Below, piece by piece: positions 62,315 through 64,000 of a DNA stretch of 64,000 bases. Each line of letters begins with the position of its first letter. Position 1 is the first letter of the stretch. Source of the stretch: an uncultured Lachnospiraceae bacterium (lineage in GTDB: Bacteria > Bacillota > Clostridia > Lachnospirales > Lachnospiraceae); the NCBI GenBank assembly GCA_902788555.1, contig CADAKQ010000020.1, positions 23,265 to 87,264 on the forward strand. Reading direction: 5' to 3'. The position numbers and the translations under genes were made by a program. The notes beneath the pieces were generated by a model. The model was given only the letters and a program-made list of their open reading frames with translations, was not told the DNA's origin and made no database searches.

Positions 62315-62329
62315 GCCGACGTAGTCGGC
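62315..62329 (+). repeat. GCCGAC hairpin with TCGGCAT ending
   Basis: GCCGAC (62315-62320) and GTCGGC (62324-62329) form a perfect 6-bp stem with a 3-base loop, preceded by GATATAAT and AAAGCG and followed by ATTT. The order equals that of each 77-bp repeat at 45924-46085 read on the minus strand. Confidence 0.65.
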
Positions 62330-62392
62330 ATTTACGCGTTTCTTTTAGGCATACGCATGACAAAAGTATGACTTACATAAGGAGAGAGAAAT

Positions 62393-62431
62393 ATGATTCT
62401 TTGCATTGCTTTAGCTCCATGCAGAGTTTGA
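62393..62431 (+). CDS. Leader peptide of the MFS exporter (12 codons)
   Basis: A short open frame, MILCIALAPCRV, with AAGGAGAGAG directly upstream of its ATG. It ends about 95 bp before the exporter gene. Its stop codon lies within TTGAGGA (62428-62434), one arm of a downstream RNA hairpin. Such small frames before drug exporters and erm genes let a stalled ribosome rearrange the leader RNA. The peptide itself resembles none that I know. Confidence 0.6.
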   Translation: MILCIALAPCRV

Positions 62432-62525
62432 GGAGACTGTATGGAGGAATGGATTTAGGAAAATTGAAAATCCGTATATCCTCAAGCTTTGCTTCTTGAA
62501 AAAATATAAGAAAAGAGGAGCAAAG
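62428..62525 (+). promoter_or_regulatory. Attenuator hairpins before the MFS exporter
   Basis: Competing pairings can be drawn. CTCCAT/ATGGAG (62416-62446 region); TTGAGGA (62428-62434) with TCCTCAA (62479-62485); GGATTT with AAATCC inside it; and CTTTGCT (62487-62493) with AGCAAAG (62519-62525). The last pairing brackets and hides the exporter's GAGGAG (62515-62520). A ribosome paused in the leader peptide would block the TTGAGGA arm and change which hairpin forms. Confidence 0.55.
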
Positions 62526-62527
62526 AT

Positions 62528-63811
62528 ATGAAGAATAAAAAAGAAAATGTTTTACGGGATTTTTACATCCTTTGGAGTTCGCAGAGTCTGTCGCAGCTGG
62601 GAAGCAGTATTACTGCATTTGCACTTACGCTGTGGCTGTATGAGAAGACAGGGTCAGCCTTAAGTACGGCAGCACTCACTATTTGCTCTTATGCGCCGTA
62701 TGTGGTTATGAGTATATTTGCAGGTGCGTTGACGGATCGTTTTAACAAGAAAAAGACGATGCTTGTGTGTGATACACTTGCGGCGATGTGTACGGTGGTC
62801 TTATTTGTTCTTTACAAGACGGACAGCCTTTTAATATGGCATCTGTATCTGGTTAATGTTATCTCGGGACTTATGAATACAGTTCAACAGCCTGCGTCTG
62901 AAGTCACGATGACATTGATTGTTCCAAAGGATTATTATCAAAAGACAAGCGGACTGAAGTCTTTGTCAAGATCGGTGATATCGGTACTTAATCCATTGAT
63001 AGCTGCAGCGTTATATTCATTTGCGGGCTTGGATTTGGTAATTGCGGTTGATCTTATTAGCTTTGTTGTTGCATTTATAGCTTTGGCGGGATTTATCAAA
63101 ATTCCGGAGGATATCGGAAAAGCTAAAGAAAGCACTTTAAAGCTGGTAAAGGAAGGCTTGGAATTTTTAAAGAAAACGCCGATGGTGCTGATACTGATTT
63201 TATTTATGTCGGGTGTCAATCTGATATCCTCAGCATTTAATGCGACGCTTCCGGGATATGTTATACCAAATCCCAAGGGCGGATCAAATGTGCTGGGAGT
63301 TGTGACCTCTGCAGCAGGTGTGGCGATGATTATCGGAAGTCTGATGGTGTCTGCATTGCCAAAGCCGAAGGACAGGGTAAGAGTTGTATATGTGACGATG
63401 CTCATTTCCCTCGGAAGCGAGAATTTTATTTTGGCATTTGCAAGAGAACCGGTTGTCTGGTGTATCGGACAGGTGATAGGTTGGATTTTAGTTCCGGTTA
63501 TGAGCGCAAATCTTGACGTTATACTTAGAAATGTAATCCCGGTTGACCTGCAGGGAAGAGTATATGCTTGCAGAAATACGCTTCAGTTTTTTACGATACC
63601 GATAGGGCTTTTCATAGGTGGCGCGATGGTGGATCGTGTGTGCGAGCCATTTATGGATAGCCATAGCTATTCAAAGGTATTGACGATGCTTTTTGGTAGC
63701 GGAAAAGGTTCGGGAGCGGCACTCATGATGTTTATACTCGGAGTTACAGGAAGTATTCTTTGTATAGTTACAGGAAGAAGATTGAAAAAATATCATTACA
63801 GTGAGGACTGA
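62528..63811 (+). CDS. MFS efflux transporter, macrolide-exporter (Mef)-like
   Basis: A 427-residue major facilitator with twelve hydrophobic helices. It begins FYILWSSQSLSQLGSSITAF and has the loop motif GALTDRFNKKK between helices 2 and 3, as in the Mef/enterobactin-exporter-like group (MFS_3). Drug:proton antiport is the likely activity. The substrate is not certain; antibiotics acting on the ribosome would fit with the leader peptide upstream. GAGGAG precedes the ATG. A REP-like palindrome follows the gene. Confidence 0.88.
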   Translation: MKNKKENVLRDFYILWSSQSLSQLGSSITAFALTLWLYEKTGSALSTAALTICSYAPYVVMSIFAGALTDRFNKKKTMLVCDTLAAMCTVVLFVLYKTDSLLIWHLYLVNVISGLMNTVQQPASEVTMTLIVPKDYYQKTSGLKSLSRSVISVLNPLIAAALYSFAGLDLVIAVDLISFVVAFIALAGFIKIPEDIGKAKESTLKLVKEGLEFLKKTPMVLILILFMSGVNLISSAFNATLPGYVIPNPKGGSNVLGVVTSAAGVAMIIGSLMVSALPKPKDRVRVVYVTMLISLGSENFILAFAREPVVWCIGQVIGWILVPVMSANLDVILRNVIPVDLQGRVYACRNTLQFFTIPIGLFIGGAMVDRVCEPFMDSHSYSKVLTMLFGSGKGSGAALMMFILGVTGSILCIVTGRRLKKYHYSED

Positions 63812-63825
63812 TTATATGTGCTGAC

Positions 63826-63900
63826 GGGACAGCACGGTGTCACATTAAAAATGTGACAAGGTGTCTGTCCCTGTGGCACAACAGCCCTGTCCCCATGACA
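63826..63900 (+). repeat. REP-like palindromes after the MFS gene
   Basis: GGGACAG at 63826 and CTGTCCC ending at 63871 enclose TGTCACATT-AAA-AATGTGACA, a near-perfect hairpin. A second related unit (GTGGCACAACAGCCCTGTCC...ATGACAC) follows to about 63900. The same core appears at 60596 and 61709. Confidence 0.82.
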
Positions 63901-64000
63901 CAAAAAGGAGCATTCCTGTAATTCAGAAATAATGTCAATAGAAAAAAAGAAACCTCTGATGTATGATTAGAGTGTTCATCTTGGCAGGATGAAAAAACAT
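63901..64000. other. Window end, no supported gene
   Basis: About 100 bp with a GGAG and mixed AT-rich sequence. I see no start codon with a proper site or reading frame that can be supported before the window ends. Confidence 0.4.

Overview
The window is a chromosomal segment of a low-GC Gram-positive anaerobe, most likely a Lachnospiraceae/Clostridia member. This is inferred from AT-rich codon use, strong GGAGG-type ribosome binding sites, sigma-A-like promoters with 16-17 bp spacers, lipoproteins with Firmicute lipoboxes, a T-box leader, tRNA-dependent amidation genes (gatCAB), a CarD regulator and a TagGH-type wall polymer exporter. It is almost wholly coding, mostly on the + strand. I see no rRNA, tRNA, CRISPR array, prophage or intact insertion sequence.

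Layout. 1-1861: the 3' end of a CvfB-like gene, ridA and ilvE. 1974-6852: a metal-responsive operon (ArsR/SmtB repressor with its operator, a free heavy-metal-binding domain, a Zn/Cd-type P1B ATPase), followed at close spacing by an unusual membrane-anchored SbcD-like protein and a CBS protein. 7066-11451: CarD, a two-component system, a YesL-like membrane protein and dapF. 11454-19766: a wall teichoic acid or capsule cluster with a priming sugar transferase, a broken TarI-type cytidylyltransferase, a sugar-nucleotide SDR, a TagGH exporter, two CDP-glycerol/ribitol phosphotransferases and a GT2 enzyme. 18847-20432 is repeat-rich: a 37-bp tandem repeat, a 244-bp nested palindrome and a 53-bp hairpin array. 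20672-23145: a frameshifted solute-binding lipoprotein-like gene with wall-binding-type repeats.

23175-30762: a T-box-controlled aspS-gatC-gatA-gatB locus, for which a two-codon (Glu GAA / Asn AAC) specifier is proposed, with rfbB and rfbA behind it. 30818-34912: hflK/hflC, a DPM1-like glycosyltransferase and an LCP ligase. 35034-39522: a striking operon encoding a hydrolase-methyltransferase fusion, an ABC ATPase and an ABC permease fused to a CPBP protease. 39592-47096: a GH25 muramidase, an EAL phosphodiesterase with a degenerate GGDEF, gltX, an acidic membrane protein, a DtxR/MntR regulator with a hybrid metal site, and a lipoprotein. 47197-53130: a GlmU lacking its acetyltransferase half, then pth, mfd and a PrsA-like foldase. 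53227-60573: a YdcZ-type transporter, comEA, a two-component system interrupted by a convergent add gene, a GerM-like lipoprotein and comEC.

60596-64000 is accessory: REP-like palindromes flank a broken PD-(D/E)XK-type gene, followed by a GNAT enzyme and a Mef-like MFS exporter. The exporter is preceded by a 12-codon leader peptide and competing RNA hairpins, suggesting inducible expression by translational attenuation. The best candidates for undescribed biology are this leader, the 53-bp hairpin array with its neighbouring palindrome, the hydrolase-methyltransferase/ABC-CPBP operon, and the SbcD-like membrane coiled-coil protein with a substituted catalytic motif.
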